Assembly: GCA_022821905.1 (NCBI GenBank)
Contig: JAJECS010000007.1
Location: 1 to 64,000 of the forward strand
From: Chloroflexota bacterium
GTDB taxonomy: Bacteria > Chloroflexota > UBA11872
DNA length: 64,000 nucleotides
Direction of reading: 5' to 3'
The notes beneath the pieces were generated by a model. That model was not told the origin of the DNA. It saw nothing but the letters and a program-made list of their open reading frames with translations, and made no database searches. Shown piece after piece: positions 40,211 to 49,780 of the stretch. The position numbers and the translations under genes are program-made. Positions within the stretch are counted from its first letter, which is position 1. Every line of letters begins with the position of its first letter.

Positions 40211-41899
40211 CTAGGGCGTGAAGACGCTGGTCACGGCCCCCGCGCTCGCCGAAGACACCTGCGCGGCGTACTTGGCCATCACCCCGCCCGGATAGCGCGG
40301 CGGCGGCGGGGACCAGGCCGCCAGGCGCTCGGCGATTTCCTCGTCCGACAGCGCCACCTCCAGCCGGCGGCCCACGGGATCGAGGGTGATGCGCTCACCG
40401 TCGCGCACGATCGCGATGGGCCCGCCGTGCGCGGCCTCGGGCGCCACGTGCCCGACCATGCGTCCGTGGGAAGCGCCTGAGAACCGTCCGTCGGTCATCA
40501 GGGCCACCGACCCGCCCAGGCCCGCACCCTGGAGCGCGCCGGTCACCTGGAGCATCTCGCGCATGCCGGGCCCGCCCACCGGCCCCTCATAGCGAATCAC
40601 CACGAAGTCGCCGGGCGCGATGTCGCCCGCCTCCAACGCCGCGTAGCACGCGCCCTCGCCGTCGAAGACCCGTGCCGGTCCACTGAAGGGAGTCTCCTCC
40701 TGTCCCGACACCTTCGCGACGCAGCCGTCGGGAGCCAGATTGCCGCGCAAGATGGCGATCCCGCCGCTGGCCTTCACGGGCGCGTCGATGCTCGTGATCA
40801 CGTCGCCGGCGGCGTCCGACCGCTGCGCGGCGGCGGCAATCTCCGCCACCGTGCGTCCGTCTACGTTGCGCGCGTTGGCATGTAGCAGATCGCGCGACGT
40901 CAGCTCGGCCGCAATGACGGCCAGGCCGCCCGCCGCATAGACATCCGAGGCCACGTAGCGGCCGGTGGGCTTGAGGTCGGTGACGATCGGCGTGCGCTCG
41001 GCAATGCGGTCGAAGTCCTCCAATTCGACCTCAACCCCAGCCTCGTGGGCAATGGCCATCAAGTGCAGCACGGCGTTGGTGGAGCCGCCGGTGGCCGCCA
41101 GCGAGGCGATGGCGTTCTCCATGGACGCGCGGGTGATCACGTCGCGAGGGCGCACGTCGCGCCGCAGCAGGTCGACGGCCAGCTCCCCGGCGGCAACCGC
41201 GGCCTGGGCCTTGGCTTCATTGGTGGCTGGAACCGCGTTGGCGCCCGCTGGGCTGATTCCAAGGAACTCCAACGCGGTGGCCATGGTGTTGGCGGTGAAC
41301 TGCCCGCCGCACGCCCCGGCGCCGGGACAAGCGGCGTCCTCGATGGCCAACAGCTCGGCGTCGTCGATACGCCCCGCGGCGTGTGTGCCCACGCCTTCGA
41401 ACACGTCCTGGATCGTCACGTCCCGGCCCCGGTGAACGCCCGGGGCAATGCTGCCCGTATAGAACGCCAGCCCCGGCAGGTTCATCCGCGCCAGCACCAT
41501 GGCGCCCGCCGGAATGGTCTTGTCGCAGCCGACCAGCACCACCAATGCGTCCACGCAGTGGCCGCGAGCCGCCAGCTCGATGGAGTCGGCGATCACCTCG
41601 CGGCTGACGAGTGAAGCCCGCATCCCCTCGGTGCCCATCGCCACGCCGTCGGAGACCGAGATGGTGTTGATTTCCACCGGCATGCCGCCCGCCGCGCGCA
41701 CACCCGTCTTGACGTGCTCCGCCATCTCGCGGTGGTTGAAGTTGCACGGCATGGTCTCGATCCACTGATGCGCCACGCCGATGATGGGACGCCGCAAGTC
41801 CTCGTCGCTGAAGCCGATGGCCTTGAGCATGGAGCGGGCGGGGGCGCGGGCCGGCCCCTCGGTCATGGCGGCGCTGTTGGGTCGCGGCAGCGGAGGCAT
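40211..41899 (-). CDS. ilvD: Dihydroxy-acid dehydratase
   Basis: This 562-residue iron-sulfur dehydratase acts in valine, isoleucine and pantothenate synthesis. Cluster and metal residues are seen in [15 protein letters not shown] and [16 protein letters not shown]. The C-terminal half contains [19 protein letters not shown] and [18 protein letters not shown], with the catalytic Ser. Start ATG at 41899 ([15 protein letters not shown]). The following GPP34 gene is convergent. Other ilv genes are not in the window. Confidence 0.97.
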   Translation of the reverse strand: MPPLPRPNSAAMTEGPARAPARSMLKAIGFSDEDLRRPIIGVAHQWIETMPCNFNHREMAEHVKTGVRAAGGMPVEINTISVSDGVAMGTEGMRASLVSREVIADSIELAARGHCVDALVVLVGCDKTIPAGAMVLARMNLPGLAFYTGSIAPGVHRGRDVTIQDVFEGVGTHAAGRIDDAELLAIEDAACPGAGACGGQFTANTMATALEFLGISPAGANAVPATNEAKAQAAVAAGELAVDLLRRDVRPRDVITRASMENAIASLAATGGSTNAVLHLMAIAHEAGVEVELEDFDRIAERTPIVTDLKPTGRYVASDVYAAGGLAVIAAELTSRDLLHANARNVDGRTVAEIAAAAQRSDAAGDVITSIDAPVKASGGIAILRGNLAPDGCVAKVSGQEETPFSGPARVFDGEGACYAALEAGDIAPGDFVVIRYEGPVGGPGMREMLQVTGALQGAGLGGSVALMTDGRFSGASHGRMVGHVAPEAAHGGPIAIVRDGERITLDPVGRRLEVALSDEEIAERLAAWSPPPPRYPGGVMAKYAAQVSSASAGAVTSVFTP

Positions 41900-42060
41900 G
41901 GCAAGTCCTTCGAAGAGTCAGGAAAAGGGCCGCGGGCAGAGCCCCGCGACCGGCGGCGCGCTGAATCGCGCCGTCACGAATGATATATCCCGCGGCGCGC
42001 GACGGCTCGGCGCCGCACGAAAACTGCGCGCATCGCCGTAGGTAGGTCACTCCGGCTCCG

Positions 42061-42108
42061 TCATTCCCGCGGAGCCCGTCCCCGCGAAGGCGGGGAGCGG
42101 GAATCCAG
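42061..42108. repeat. Nested inverted repeat (ATTCCCGC...GCGGGAAT)
   Basis: The outer arms are ATTCCCGC (42063-42070) and GCGGGAAT (42097-42104). The inner arms are CCCCGC (42080-42085) and GCGGGG (42090-42095). It is a full copy of the dispersed repeat seen in parts at 141 and 22903, here between ilvD and the mutarotase-like gene. Confidence 0.7.
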
Positions 42109-42144
42109 CCCTGCACCCCAAGCCAAACCGACCCACTCGCCCCG

Positions 42145-42459
42145 TCAGTCCTGGTGGAACAGCTCCTCCAGCATCTCCAGCGGCACCAGGCCCGAGCTCA
42201 TGTCCACGTCCAGGATGTCCGTGTGCAGCTCCTGCCAGCGCAACTGGGATTCCGACTTCGCCAGATAGGCCGTCGCCGCGTCCCAGTCGTCGCACTCGAG
42301 GAGGCCGATGGCGTGGTGGCCGAAGAGCACGATGGTGTAGTTGCGAATGCCCGCGACGGTATTCTCGGCCAGCAATTCGGGCCACACGTTGGCGTGGGTT
42401 TCCCGGTAGGCGTCGATCTTGTCGGGCTTGATCGGCAGGGCGAAAGCGATGCGCGGCAT
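42145..42459 (-). CDS. L-rhamnose mutarotase-like protein (DUF718)
   Basis: This 104-residue ferredoxin-like fold protein has FALPIKPDKIDAYRETHANVWPEL (shown in part) with the conserved His, and YTIVLFGHHAIGLLECDDWDAATAYL. The family interconverts sugar anomers, classically of L-rhamnose. Start ATG at 42459 with GGAG 9 bases upstream; the longer frame lacks a ribosome-binding site. With GH127 and the Gfo/Idh enzyme it supports uptake and use of deoxy- or pentose sugars, though the genes are scattered. Confidence 0.8.
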   Translation of the reverse strand: MPRIAFALPIKPDKIDAYRETHANVWPELLAENTVAGIRNYTIVLFGHHAIGLLECDDWDAATAYLAKSESQLRWQELHTDILDVDMSSGLVPLEMLEELFHQD

Positions 42460-42510
42460 GACGTTCTCCAGTACGCATGCAATGACAGCTAGCAGCATGC
42501 GCCGCCGCCT

Positions 42511-43422
42511 GTGACTCGTCCACACACCTTCAGCGGCAACCGGCTGGACCGCGCCGAGCGGGAACGGCGCGACCCGGCCTGGATCGAGCGGCGCGAGCGG
42601 GATCCGTCCAGCGTCTTCTTGCCGCTGCGGCGACTGGATGTCCTGGTGCGCGAAACCACCGCCACGCGCCTCGACTGGCGCACGAGCCGCTGGCTGGCCG
42701 AGATGCGGGTGGACGGCCCGCGCTATCTGTTGGGGCTATCGCACGGCGTGGCGCACTTCGCCGTGGACGTCTCGGACCACCCCGACGACCTTGACCAGGA
42801 CCGTGAGCAGCGCTTCGCCGAGCTGCGCGAGGCCGCCGCAGTGCTCCCAGCGACCGAGGCCGGGATTGCCGCGCACGCCCGCGCAAATGTGGACTGGCAC
42901 GCGCGTCACCGGTTCTGCGGCGCGTGCGGCCACCCCACCGCCCCGCAGCGCGGCGGTCAGTCGCGGCGCTGCGGACACTGCGGCGCCGAGCACTTCCCCC
43001 GCACCGATCCGGTGGTGATCGTCGTCGTCTCCGACGGCGACCGCTGCCTGCTGGGGCAATCCCGCGGCCGGCTGGCGAGCCAGCGCATGTTCTCGGCGCT
43101 GGCCGGGTTCATGGACCAGGGAGAGACCATCGAGGAAGCCGTGCGGCGCGAGGTGGCCGAGGAAGCCGGCATCCAGGTCGGCGAGGTGCGCTACCACTCG
43201 TCGCAGCCCTGGCCGTTCCCCTCGTCGCTCATGATCGGCTGCCACGCCGACGCGCTCACCGTCGACGCGCGCCCCGACGACGTCGAAATGCAAGCCGTCC
43301 GCTGGTTCGACCGCGCCACCGTGCTCCGAGCCCTCGCCGGCCAAGACCCCGACCTCCGAGTCCCCGGCGAATTCGCCATCGCCCACCATCTCATTCGGGC
43401 TTGGGCGGAGGGAGAGGTCTGA
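42511..43422 (+). CDS. nudC: NADH pyrophosphatase / RNA deNADding enzyme NudC
   Basis: This 303-residue Nudix hydrolase has a zinc ribbon (RFCGACGHP and RRCGHCGAEHFPR) and the Nudix box GX5EX7REVAEEAGI (GFMDQGETIEEAVRREVAEE in part). The NudC-specific SQPWPFPSSLM lies after the box. It cleaves NADH and removes NAD caps from RNA 5' ends. Start GTG 42511. It is divergent from the mutarotase-like gene. Its C-terminus is followed by a toxin-antitoxin pair. Confidence 0.95.
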   Translation: MTRPHTFSGNRLDRAERERRDPAWIERRERDPSSVFLPLRRLDVLVRETTATRLDWRTSRWLAEMRVDGPRYLLGLSHGVAHFAVDVSDHPDDLDQDREQRFAELREAAAVLPATEAGIAAHARANVDWHARHRFCGACGHPTAPQRGGQSRRCGHCGAEHFPRTDPVVIVVVSDGDRCLLGQSRGRLASQRMFSALAGFMDQGETIEEAVRREVAEEAGIQVGEVRYHSSQPWPFPSSLMIGCHADALTVDARPDDVEMQAVRWFDRATVLRALAGQDPDLRVPGEFAIAHHLIRAWAEGEV

Positions 43423-43495
43423 CGCGCGTGACCGGGCGCCCGTTCATTGTTAGGCGTTGAGCCCCGTGGAGATAGTCATCTACCTGATCTAGAAT

Positions 43496-43750
43496 ATGAC
43501 CATGATTCGGATCAACATTGCCGAGGCCAAGGCCCATCTGTCGCGCTATCTGGGCCGCGTGGAGCGGGGTGAGACCGTCCTGCTCTGCCGACGCAACGTG
43601 CCCGTTGCCGAGATTCGACCGATTCCCAAGCCGCCGACGAAGCTGCGTCCAGTGGGCATCGACCGCGGGATGTCGATTCCACCCAGCTTCTTCGAGCCGC
43701 TTCCCCAGCACCTGATTGACGCATTTCACGGAGACGCTGACCCGGCGTGA
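43496..43750 (+). CDS. Phd/YefM-type antitoxin
   Basis: This 84-residue protein has the Phd fold signature RINIAEAKAHLSRYLGRVERG, quoted in part, and VLLCRRNVPVAEIRPI. The C-terminal tail binds the toxin. Start ATG 43496 or 43502. Its stop overlaps the toxin start (GTGA). AT-rich sequence upstream (ATCTAGAATATGACC) is a likely autoregulated promoter. Confidence 0.88.
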   Translation: MTMIRINIAEAKAHLSRYLGRVERGETVLLCRRNVPVAEIRPIPKPPTKLRPVGIDRGMSIPPSFFEPLPQHLIDAFHGDADPA

Positions 43751-44133
43751 AGCTGCTGCTGGATACCTGCACGTTTCTCTGGCTGGCGGCCGACGACCCC
43801 CAACTGAGCCAAGCGGCGCGGGCAGCCTGTCGCGACCCCGAGAACGATGTCTATCTGAGCGCACTCTCCGCGTGGGAGATTGCCATCAAGCATCGGATCG
43901 GACGCCTACCGCTGCCGGAGCCGCCAACGCGCTATGTCGTCAGCCGGCGGCAATGGCTCCAGCTAGAGCCGCTGCCGTTCGACGAAGTCTCGGCGGCACA
44001 CGACGTGCTGCTGCCCCAACTGCACCTGGACCCCTTCGATCGGGGCCTGGTCTCGCAGGCCATCCTCAACCACATGACCATCGTGACGCCGGACCCCGCG
44101 ATTTCCGAATACCCGGCGCCGGTGATCTGGTAG
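43747..44133 (+). CDS. PIN-domain toxin (VapC-like)
   Basis: This 128-residue PIN ribonuclease has the acidic residues LLDTCTFLW (first Asp), SAWEIAIKH (Glu), and DPFDRGLVSQAI with VTPDPAISEY at the end. It is coupled to the Phd-type antitoxin by a GTGA overlap. It is a different subclass from the toxin at 2441. All acids look intact. A lipoprotein transporter gene follows after about 160 bases. Confidence 0.88.
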   Translation: MKLLLDTCTFLWLAADDPQLSQAARAACRDPENDVYLSALSAWEIAIKHRIGRLPLPEPPTRYVVSRRQWLQLEPLPFDEVSAAHDVLLPQLHLDPFDRGLVSQAILNHMTIVTPDPAISEYPAPVIW

Positions 44134-44290
44134 TGCCGAAGTCGCCGCAGGCCCGACCCGAATGTCGCCACCACCGAGGTCATCGAGCGTGCCTGGCGAC
44201 GGGTGGTTTTGTCACCGCAGTTCGAGACGGGAGAACCAGACTCCGTACTATTGGCACACGGTCGCAGGCTCCAACGGCGGAGTGACATTC

Positions 44291-46381
44291 ATGGGTAGAT
44301 CCATCCGCGCATCTTTGGGATTGCTGGTCATTGGCCTTGTTGTCGCCATCTCGGCGCTCGCCTGCGGCGATACCGACGAGCCCCCGCCGGTCGAGCGAAT
44401 CGTCACGGTCGAAGTCGAAAGGCGCGTTGAGGTCCCGGTCGAGGTCGAGAAGATCGTGGAGGTCGAAAAGATCGTCGAGGTCGAGCGCGTGGTCGAGGCC
44501 ACTCCGACCCCGGCGGCGCCGGCCGAAGCTCCGGCCCCCACCGGACCGGCCATCTACAAGATGGGTCTGTTCGAGGACCCGATCTCGCGGAATGTCTGGA
44601 ACTACCTGGGCGGGCCGGCCGGGTCGGTCTGGACCGGATATGTGATCGGCGGCTACGCCACGCAGCTCTACGGCTATTCCCCGCAGCGCTTCGACTGGGT
44701 CCCGGTGGCGGCGGACGGCCTCCCGACGCCGCTGGCCAAGGAGACCGTCGACGGCACCGAGTTCTGGACGACCGAAATCACGCTAAAGCAGGGCGTGACC
44801 TGGAGCGACGGCGAGGACCTGACGGCGGATGACTTCGTCTTCACGGTCAACACCGTCATGGACATGCAGCTCGGCGGCAATTGGGCTCAGCTGGTGGACT
44901 CCGCGTTCGTCGACCGGGCCGAGGCCCTCGACAGCCATCGACTGAAGATCTATTTCAAGTCGACCGACGCCGACGGGAATCCGCAGACGCCCGGCCTCAG
45001 CGTGTGGCAGTTCGGCCTGGCCTTCATGCCGATTCTTCCGGAGCACTACTGGGCGCCCGTGGTCGAGCAGGCCAAGCAGGCCGCGGATGCGCCCAAACAG
45101 ATCGAGGCGCTGTTCGCCCACGTGCCCGACGGCGAGCCCACCGCCGGCGGTCTGGCGTTTCGCCAGTGGGAGCCGGGCGCCTTCTTCGAGAACGAGACGA
45201 TTCCGAGTCACTTCCAGATGGGGGCGGTCGTCACCGAGTTTGCGAACGGCGCCTACCAGGAAACCAACGAACGCCTCGGCTACACCGAGATCGTCTACGG
45301 CGAAGCCACCGGCGACACGGTGCTGGAGCTCGAGGTCGGCCCGCACTTCGAGACGGAGATCTTCAGCATCTACGGCAACCAGGACTCGGCGATCCTGGCC
45401 CTGACCACCGGCGATATCGACTTCCTGTTCAATCCATTAGGGCTTGAGAAGGGCTTCCTCGACCGCGTCCGCCAAGCGCCGGACCTCGAGGTGGTGACCA
45501 ATCTCGACAACGGCACCTTCTACCTGGGATTCAACACCCGCAAGGGCCCCATGAGCTTCCAGGAGTTCCGGCAGGCCGTGGCGACCATGATCGACAAGGA
45601 ATTCGTGGCGCAGTCGATCCTGCAGGACGCCGCGATTCCCATGTACGCCATGGTTCCCGAGGGCAACGCCTTCTGGCACAACGATTCGGCGGCCAAGATC
45701 GGCCAGGGCCTGAGCCTGGGCGAGCGGATCGCCCAGGCGGTCGAGCTGCTGAAGAGCGCCGGGTTCACCTATGAGCAGGAGCCGGAGGTCAGCGAGGACG
45801 GCGACTTCGTGTCCTCACCCGGCCGGGGCCTGCGCCTGCCCGACGGTTCGGAGATCCCGCAGCTCGAGCTCATCGCGCCGAGCGCCGGCTACGACCCCCT
45901 GCGGTCCACCTTCGCCATCTGGATCGAGCGCTGGCTCAACGACCTGGGCGTTCCGGTGCGGGCGCAGCTGGTCGGATTCAACGTCCTGGTGGATCGACTC
46001 TTCAGCGAGACGGTGGCCGAAGACCTCGACATGTGGATCCTGGGCTGGGGCCTCAGCGTGTTCCCGAACTACCTGGAGAACATCTTTCACAGCCGCCACG
46101 CACCAGAAAACGAGGAAGGCGGCTACAACTGGGGCGGCTACGCCAACCCGGAGTTCGACGCCCTCGCGTTCGCCCTGCTGTCCGAGACGACCATCGAGGG
46201 CGCCCGTGAATTGGTCTACCAGATGCAGGAGCTGCTCGCCGAAGACCTGCCCTATGTAACGCTGTTCACCACGCCCAAGATCGATGTGTTTCGACCCTCG
46301 CGGGTCGAATATCCCTACACCTCGGTGCTTGGCGGCATGGCGCAGCAGCAGGGGCTGCAACACGTGGTGCTGATCAAGTAG
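44291..46381 (+). CDS. ABC transporter substrate-binding lipoprotein (oligopeptide/nickel type, SBP family 5)
   Basis: This 696-residue binding protein has a lipoprotein signal with lipobox Ala-Leu-Ala-Cys. A repetitive charged linker follows, with VEVE/VEKIVEVE units (residues about 35-75). The SBP_bac_5 fold includes KQGVTWSDGEDLTADDFVFT and GFNTRKGPMSFQEFRQAVA. The ATG at 44291 follows GGAGTG. It captures peptides or similar solutes outside the membrane and hands them to the permeases encoded next. It is the first gene of a six-gene operon. Confidence 0.93.
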   Translation: MGRSIRASLGLLVIGLVVAISALACGDTDEPPPVERIVTVEVERRVEVPVEVEKIVEVEKIVEVERVVEATPTPAAPAEAPAPTGPAIYKMGLFEDPISRNVWNYLGGPAGSVWTGYVIGGYATQLYGYSPQRFDWVPVAADGLPTPLAKETVDGTEFWTTEITLKQGVTWSDGEDLTADDFVFTVNTVMDMQLGGNWAQLVDSAFVDRAEALDSHRLKIYFKSTDADGNPQTPGLSVWQFGLAFMPILPEHYWAPVVEQAKQAADAPKQIEALFAHVPDGEPTAGGLAFRQWEPGAFFENETIPSHFQMGAVVTEFANGAYQETNERLGYTEIVYGEATGDTVLELEVGPHFETEIFSIYGNQDSAILALTTGDIDFLFNPLGLEKGFLDRVRQAPDLEVVTNLDNGTFYLGFNTRKGPMSFQEFRQAVATMIDKEFVAQSILQDAAIPMYAMVPEGNAFWHNDSAAKIGQGLSLGERIAQAVELLKSAGFTYEQEPEVSEDGDFVSSPGRGLRLPDGSEIPQLELIAPSAGYDPLRSTFAIWIERWLNDLGVPVRAQLVGFNVLVDRLFSETVAEDLDMWILGWGLSVFPNYLENIFHSRHAPENEEGGYNWGGYANPEFDALAFALLSETTIEGARELVYQMQELLAEDLPYVTLFTTPKIDVFRPSRVEYPYTSVLGGMAQQQGLQHVVLIK

Positions 46382-46461
46382 CGTTTGGCCATGCGGCCAG
46401 GGCGGAGCTGTACGCGCCCCGGCACAGCGGGGAGCGATATGGGATGGCGCGGGTAGCTTGA

Positions 46462-47613
46462 ATGGCCGCCTACCTCCTGCGTCGCACCGTCCAAATCCTG
46501 CTCACGCTGTTCGTCTTTCTGACCATCGTGTTCTTCCTGGTGAGCGCGCAGCCCGGCGATATCACCCGCCTCTACTCGATGGACCCCAGTCTCCCGCCGG
46601 AGACCCGCGCGAATCTCCAGGAGCTCTTTGGCGTCAACGAGCCGCTGTGGAAGCAATACCTGGTCCACCTCAAGAACACCGTCACCGGCAACTTCGGCGT
46701 CTCTTTCAGCCTCTACCCAAGGACGGTCGGCGACGTGATCCTGGAACGCCTGCCGCGCACGCTGGTGCTGTTCGCGACGGCAACCGTGATTTCGTTCTAT
46801 CTGGGGTTTGCGCTGGGCAAGATCATCGCCTGGCGCCGCGGCGGCTGGGTGGAATACACCTCGACCATCGGCGGCGTCTCGCTATACACCGTCTTCACGC
46901 CCTGGTTCGGCCTGATGATGATCTGGCTGTTCGCCTTCAAGGCCGGTTGGCTGCCCATCGGCAAGTTCCTGGACCCGGTGGTGTGGCGCGACGCGCCGAC
47001 GGACTCGAACACGATCTTCAACCTCATGCTGGCGACCGCCGCCGTCCTGACGGTAGTAGTGTTCGCCGTCGTCCTCGCAACCAGCCGGAAGCGCCTTGCC
47101 AAGGCGCCGCTCATTCAGGCGGGGACCGTCACCGCGGCAGCCGCGGCGGTCGTGGGCGTGTGGTTGGCGTCCGGTGTCGGATACCTGGCCTTCGACCTCG
47201 TCAGACACATGATTCTGCCCATCGCCACGCTCACGCTGATCAGCTTTGCCGGAACCATGCTCCTGACGCGCAACAGCATGCTGGAGGTCATTCGCGAGGA
47301 CCACGTGATGGTGGCCCGGGCCAAGGGGCTGCCCGAAAAGGTCGTGCGTGACAAACACGTCGCCCGCAACGCCCTGCTGCCGGTGGTGACCAGCTTCGTC
47401 TTCAGCCTGGCCTTCGCCATCGACGGCGGGGTCATCATCGAGTCCATCTTCTCCTGGCCCGGAATGGGCCAAACGCTCGTGTCGGCGACGGTCAGCGAAG
47501 ACCTGCCGCTGGCGGTGGGCGCCTTCGTCTTTGTCGGCGTCTTCGTCCTCGTGGCGCATCTGGCGGCCGATGTCCTCTACGCCTACCTCGACCCGCGAGT
47601 CCGCTACCGATGA
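46462..47613 (+). CDS. Oligopeptide-type ABC permease, DppB-like
   Basis: This 383-residue membrane permease starts MAAYLLRRTVQILLTLFVFLT and has the family motifs YLVHLKNTVTGNFGVSF and the EAA loop VMVARAKGLPEKVVRDKHVARN (quoted in part). It is longer than typical DppB proteins (about 310-340). The extra is an insertion of two hydrophobic segments around residues 190-245. Its stop overlaps the next permease start by four bases. Confidence 0.92.
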   Translation: MAAYLLRRTVQILLTLFVFLTIVFFLVSAQPGDITRLYSMDPSLPPETRANLQELFGVNEPLWKQYLVHLKNTVTGNFGVSFSLYPRTVGDVILERLPRTLVLFATATVISFYLGFALGKIIAWRRGGWVEYTSTIGGVSLYTVFTPWFGLMMIWLFAFKAGWLPIGKFLDPVVWRDAPTDSNTIFNLMLATAAVLTVVVFAVVLATSRKRLAKAPLIQAGTVTAAAAAVVGVWLASGVGYLAFDLVRHMILPIATLTLISFAGTMLLTRNSMLEVIREDHVMVARAKGLPEKVVRDKHVARNALLPVVTSFVFSLAFAIDGGVIIESIFSWPGMGQTLVSATVSEDLPLAVGAFVFVGVFVLVAHLAADVLYAYLDPRVRYR

Positions 47614-48560
47614 GGCTCGACGTCGCGCGCGTGGCCTCCACGCTGGCGCTGTGGCACATGCGCCTGGCGCTGGCGGGCCGAAGCCTCAGGCAGAACTGGT
47701 CGCTGTTTCTCGGCACGCGCATCGGCATTCTGGGCCTGGCGATCATCCTCTTCTACCTGTTGCTGGCCGCGGCGCATCCGATCCTGATGCACACGATCTG
47801 GGACGAACGCACCTACGATCCGATCGTGGGCTACGCCTTCGACGAGCCCGTCCAGCCGGCGCCGCCAAGCCTGAGCCATCCGCTCGGCACCGATCCGCTC
47901 GGCCGGGACGTCCTCAGCCAGCTCATGTTCAGCACCCGGTCCGAGTTTCTGCTTGGATTGCTCGCGGCGCTCATGACGGTGTGCATCGGCACGATGGTCG
48001 GCGCCATCGCCGCCTACTTCGGCGGCTGGGTGGACACGCTGCTGATGCGACTGGCCGACATCATGATCATGATGCCGGCGATCAGCATCCTCATCGTGTT
48101 GAGCGCCCTCTTCGAGGTCGGGCACCTGGAATTGGCCGTGCTCATCGGCCTGCTCTCGGGATTCGGCGGCACGGGTGTCGTGTTGAAATCGCAGGCGCTG
48201 TCGGTCGTCGTCAAGCCTTACATCGACGCCGCGCGGGCCGCGGGCGGCGGAACGCTCCACATCCTGCTCGTCCACGTGGTCCCCAACCTGCTGCCGCTCT
48301 CATTCCTCTACATGATGTTCACCGTCACCAGCGCCATCTTCTCGGAAGCCGTGCTGAGCTTCCTGGGGCTGCTGGACGTGCGCATGAGCTGGGGCCTGAT
48401 GATTCACACCACCGAGTCCGCCGGATACCTGTTGCAAGTCACCGAATACTGGTGGCTCATATTCCCGGCCAGCCTGTCCATCACCCTCCTGTGCTCGTCG
48501 TTCTACCTGCTCGGTCGCTCGTTGGACGAGGTCGTCAACCCGCGGCTGCGACGGCTATGA
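47610..48560 (+). CDS. Oligopeptide-type ABC permease, DppC-like
   Basis: This 316-residue membrane permease has the family start LRQNWSLFLGTRIGILGLA, the GTDPLGRDVLSQLMF motif after the first loop, and the EAA-type loop YIDAARAAGGGTLHILLVHVVPN (quoted in part). It pairs with the DppB-like protein to form the channel. The start overlaps the DppB gene; the stop overlaps the Tat-exported enzyme gene (ATGA). Confidence 0.93.
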   Translation: MRLDVARVASTLALWHMRLALAGRSLRQNWSLFLGTRIGILGLAIILFYLLLAAAHPILMHTIWDERTYDPIVGYAFDEPVQPAPPSLSHPLGTDPLGRDVLSQLMFSTRSEFLLGLLAALMTVCIGTMVGAIAAYFGGWVDTLLMRLADIMIMMPAISILIVLSALFEVGHLELAVLIGLLSGFGGTGVVLKSQALSVVVKPYIDAARAAGGGTLHILLVHVVPNLLPLSFLYMMFTVTSAIFSEAVLSFLGLLDVRMSWGLMIHTTESAGYLLQVTEYWWLIFPASLSITLLCSSFYLLGRSLDEVVNPRLRRL

Positions 48561-49771
48561 CCGGCCCCGCAAGCATCAACCGGCGACGCTTCCTCCAGGC
48601 GCTATCGGCCGGTGGCGCGGCGGCGGTGCTGGCGGCGTGCGGCGATTCGGGCGACCCGGAGGCCACGCCGGCTGCCGAGCCGATAGCGGATGAGGCGGCG
48701 ACGCAACCGGCCTCCGCGTGGTTCAAGGACACCACGCCGTTCATCGCCCATGACGACGGCAAGAGCCTGGAAGCCCGCCTGGAAAACATGGATGGGCTGA
48801 TCACGCCAGAGCGCTTCTTCTTCGTACGCAACAACTCGGTCAGCCTCGACGTGGACGTGGATAGCTGGCGGCTCTCCATTGAAGGCGACGCGGTCGCAAA
48901 TCCCCGGACGTTCACCGACGACGACATCCGCGCGCTGCCCAGCCGCACGCTCGTCTGCTACCTGGAATGCGCCGGCAATCACCGCGCCATGTTTGGCCTG
49001 GTGCAGGGACGGCAGGCCAAGGGCACTCAATGGAAGACCGGGGGCGTGAGCAACGGCGAATGGGTGGGCGTCCCCCTGCGCGACGTGCTCACCCAGGCCG
49101 GAATCACCGACGACGCCGTCAGCGTGCTGCTCATCGGACTGGACGCCGAATCTCCTGAGCAGGGCTTTCGCCGCGTCCTACCCGTGGCCAAGGCGCTGCA
49201 CCCGGACACGCTGCTGGCCTATGGGCTCAACGGCGAGGAGCTGCCGCGCGACCACGGCTATCCCCTGCGTGCCCTGGTGCCCGGCTGGGTCGGCAGCAGC
49301 AACGTCAAGTGGCTGGGCCGCATCGTCGTCTCGAAGGAACGTCTCTGGACTCGCAATAACACGACCTCCTATGTGCTCATCGGCGACGACTATGCGCCGG
49401 AAGGCCAGGCGCCAGGCAAGGTCGCCACGACCCAGGTCATCAAGAGCGCGCTGGCCCTCCCGTGGCCGGCTCTCCTGAATGCCGGGGCGCACCAGGTCCA
49501 CGGCTACGCCCATTCGCCCGAAGGCCCGATTCAGCGTGTCGAATGGAGCCTGGATTCCGGCGCCACCTGGCATGAAGCCACGGTGCGCGAGGGGCAGGTG
49601 CAGTACTCATGGGCGCGCTTCGACTTCGAGTGGGATGCGCGCCCGGGCGAACACACCGTCATGACCCGCGCCACCGACGCGGCGGGGAACACGCAGCCCG
49701 ATGAGATTCCCTTCAACGAGAAGGGCTATCTCTTCAACCAACCCGTGCCCCATCCGGTCAGGGTCACCTAG
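48557..49771 (+). CDS. Tat-exported molybdopterin-dependent oxidoreductase (sulfite-oxidase family)
   Basis: This 404-residue protein has an N-terminal twin-arginine signal, INRRRFLQALSAGG, ending in a lipobox-like Leu-Ala-Ala-Cys. The molybdopterin domain has the ligand Cys in LVCYLECAGNHRAMF, and a SUOX-like C-terminal immunoglobulin-type dimerisation domain follows (HQVHGYAHSPEGPIQRVEWS). It would act outside the cytoplasm on a sulfite-like or N/S-oxide substrate. Unusually it sits inside the peptide ABC operon between permeases and ATPases, coupled by an ATGA overlap with the permease. No molybdopterin-synthesis genes are in the window. Confidence 0.87.
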   Translation: MTGPASINRRRFLQALSAGGAAAVLAACGDSGDPEATPAAEPIADEAATQPASAWFKDTTPFIAHDDGKSLEARLENMDGLITPERFFFVRNNSVSLDVDVDSWRLSIEGDAVANPRTFTDDDIRALPSRTLVCYLECAGNHRAMFGLVQGRQAKGTQWKTGGVSNGEWVGVPLRDVLTQAGITDDAVSVLLIGLDAESPEQGFRRVLPVAKALHPDTLLAYGLNGEELPRDHGYPLRALVPGWVGSSNVKWLGRIVVSKERLWTRNNTTSYVLIGDDYAPEGQAPGKVATTQVIKSALALPWPALLNAGAHQVHGYAHSPEGPIQRVEWSLDSGATWHEATVREGQVQYSWARFDFEWDARPGEHTVMTRATDAAGNTQPDEIPFNEKGYLFNQPVPHPVRVT

Positions 49772-49780
49772 CGAACAGCC

